NCBI GenBank assembly: GCA_949025205.1
Contig: CARMXJ010000063.1
Coordinates: forward strand, 1-5,962
Reading direction: 5' to 3'
Origin: an uncultured Bacilli bacterium
GTDB lineage: Bacteria > Bacillota_I > Bacilli_A > RF39 > UBA660
DNA length: 5,962 nt
Each line of letters begins with the position of its first letter. Within the stretch, counting starts at the first letter, position 1. A model generated the notes under the pieces. It saw nothing but the letters and a program-made list of their open reading frames with translations. It made no database searches and was not told the DNA's origin. This document shows positions 4,934 to 5,962 of the stretch, one piece after another. A program made the translations under genes and the position numbers.

Positions 4934-5825
4934 ATAAAACCCCTACTTTCTCTAAGAAAATTTCATTTAGTGTGGCATCCTCTACGACAAATTTTGTCAC
5001 TTCTTTACAATTTTTAATAAAGTCAAAAACATCTTTAACATTATCATCACTTGCAATTTTAACAACAATTTCGGTTTCATTTTCAATGACTTCTACAACG
5101 CCATCCACCTTTTTTAAAGCCTCTATATCAACACCTGTTGCTTCAATATGAATATTTTTCTTTCGATATTCTTTTTTTATTTGTTTTAACTCTCCTGCTA
5201 AAACACTTTTTCCTTTTACAAGAACCACTAACTTTTCACAAAACATTTCAACATGTTCCATTCGGTGTGAAGAAAAGATAATACTTGTTTCCTTTGATTT
5301 TAAATCACGAATAATATCCATGAAAAGTTGAACATTAATAGGGTCCAGTCCTGAAAACGGTTCATCCAAAATCAAAAGCTTAGGATTATTAATAATCGCT
5401 GTAATAAACTGTACCTTTTGTTGATTTCCTTTGGATAATTCCTTTATTTTTCTTTCTTTATAATCAGAAATATTAAATCGGTCCAACCAATAATCCAGCC
5501 TTTTTAAAATTTCACTTTCTTCCATTCCTTTTAAAACTCCATAATAAATTACTTGTTCTTTTACCGTAAGTTTAGTAAGTAAACTTCTCTCTTCCGTTAA
5601 AAAACCAATTTCATCTGTAACTTCATAAGAAATAGGCTTTCCATTTAAAGTAATCGTTCCACTACTTTTATCAAGTAGTCCAATAATCATTCGAAATGTT
5701 GTTGTCTTACCAGCACCATTCACTCCCAAAAGGCCAAAAATTTCGCCATCAGAAACCGTAAAAGACAAATCATCGACTGCCTTAAACGTTCCATAATATT
5801 TTGTTACATTTTCTACTTTTAACAT
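4923..5825 (-). CDS. ABC exporter ATP-binding protein, NatA/YhaQ-like, with DUF4162-type C-terminus
   Basis: A 300-residue cytosolic ATPase that powers the permease encoded downstream. Visible motifs are Walker A GVNGAGKTT (34-42), signature LSKGNQQKVQ (130-139), Walker B LLILDEP with D-loop SGLDP (150-161), and the switch His187 in SSH. The Q-loop region reads IGFLTEERSLL (73-83), with Glu where most ABC ATPases have Gln. As I recall, this is normal for the YhaQ/DUF4162 group (usually YLPEERGL). Residues from about 220 form the small C-terminal domain of that group. All catalytic residues are present, so it should be active. GGAGGAG at 5831-5837, 5 nt from the ATG, fixes the start. It is the first gene of a two-gene operon. 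Paralogous drug exporters cannot be excluded from sequence alone. Confidence 0.92.
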   Translation of the reverse strand: MLKVENVTKYYGTFKAVDDLSFTVSDGEIFGLLGVNGAGKTTTFRMIIGLLDKSSGTITLNGKPISYEVTDEIGFLTEERSLLTKLTVKEQVIYYGVLKGMEESEILKRLDYWLDRFNISDYKERKIKELSKGNQQKVQFITAIINNPKLLILDEPFSGLDPINVQLFMDIIRDLKSKETSIIFSSHRMEHVEMFCEKLVVLVKGKSVLAGELKQIKKEYRKKNIHIEATGVDIEALKKVDGVVEVIENETEIVVKIASDDNVKDVFDFIKNCKEVTKFVVEDATLNEIFLEKVGVLYEN

Positions 5826-5830
5826 TTAAA

Positions 5831-5852
5831 CTCCTCCAAAAAGATTATAACA
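5831..5852 (-). promoter_or_regulatory. Extended -10 promoter and ribosome binding site of the ABC operon
   Basis: On the minus strand TG-T-TATAAT is perfect (hexamer 5844-5849, TG at 5851-5852). No good -35 lies at 16-18 bp; the nearby TTGAAA at 5861-5866 is only 11 bp away. The predicted start near 5837 coincides with the beginning of GGAGGAG, so the leader is about 12 nt and almost entirely ribosome binding site. Confidence 0.6.
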
Positions 5853-5883
5853 CTATTTCTTTTCAAAATATATAAATATTATA

Positions 5884-5893
5884 CCCCCCCCCC
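5884..5893. repeat. Ten-base C homopolymer upstream of the ABC operon
   Basis: Ten consecutive C bases (G on the minus strand) occur in otherwise AT-rich DNA, about 35 bp upstream of the operon's -10 box. Tracts of this length are prone to slipped-strand length change. The tract sits just upstream of where a -35 would be, so its length could alter upstream contacts, although it does not change the spacing of the visible promoter. Confidence 0.7.
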
Positions 5894-5910
5894 GAAGCAA
5901 AAAAGCAAGA

Positions 5911-5960
5911 AAAAGGGGCTGTCCGGAAATTAAATGATTAATTTCTAGACAGTCTCTTTT
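5911..5960. terminator. Bidirectional intrinsic terminator at the right edge
   Basis: A long hairpin: AAAAGGGGCTGTC (5911-5923) pairs with GACAGTCTCTTTT (5948-5960), including two G-T wobbles. After a 2-nt weak spot, GAAATTAA pairs with TTAATTTC (5926-5933, 5938-5945) around the loop ATGA. T-rich tails exist in both directions. Since nothing on the plus strand ends here, it probably terminates a minus-strand gene outside the window to the right and insulates the ABC operon from it. Confidence 0.8.
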
Positions 5961-5962
5961 CT

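Noticed and set aside
5911..5962. Right edge as the end of another insertion sequence, since GTCCGGAAATTA resembles the MITE inner block GTCGGGAAATTA
   Set aside because: The segment is a self-contained hairpin with a 4-nt loop and T-tails, fully explained as a bidirectional terminator; no target duplication can be seen.

Overview
This is an AT-rich window from a low-GC Gram-positive-type bacterium, probably Bacillota or a related Bacilli/Mollicutes-like lineage. The evidence is the base composition, strong GGAGG-type ribosome binding sites, TAA/TAG stops, TGG used for Trp, and Bacillota-style gene families (a NatAB/YhaQP-like ABC exporter and a DAACS symporter). The standard bacterial code fits every gene.

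Layout. Positions 1-112 are non-coding, with two short palindromes. A Sel1-repeat (TPR-like) cytosolic protein lies on the minus strand (113-1630). It is divergent from a dicarboxylate/amino acid:cation symporter-family gene on the plus strand (1758-3011). The 127-bp space between them holds a minus-strand promoter and two copies of an operator-like palindrome, CACAA-n-TTTGTGGATT. Next is a 602-bp stretch with no long gene (3012-3613), which is the most interesting part of the window. On the minus strand, a two-gene ABC-2 exporter operon follows: ATPase 4923-5825, then permease 3614-4933, overlapping by 11 bp. The operon has its own extended -10 promoter and a terminator. A 10-base C tract and a strong bidirectional hairpin terminator close the window on the right.

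The 602-bp stretch contains two things. First, a 193-bp MITE (3011-3203) has 27-bp imperfect terminal inverted repeats and a perfect 9-bp target duplication (aaacaccta). It landed exactly in the symporter stop codon: the ancestral TAA became TAG because the first base of the element is G, so the protein is unchanged. Second, a compact candidate type I toxin-antitoxin locus (about 3255-3545) has a minus-strand 22-codon, almost wholly hydrophobic peptide behind a perfect GGAGGTGG ribosome binding site. It is opposed by a plus-strand RNA of about 70 nt with its own promoter and intrinsic terminator. A 15-bp plus 7-bp inverted repeat links the leader of the toxin message to its 3' region, so the message could close into a panhandle, and the small plus-strand RNA overlaps the 3' arm. 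The MITE carries a good outward promoter pointing into this antisense RNA.

The genes do not form one pathway. The ABC operon is a stand-alone exporter, the symporter imports an unknown amino or organic acid, and the candidate toxin locus lies between their 3' ends. All functional statements come from motif recognition and manual reading; no searches were run.
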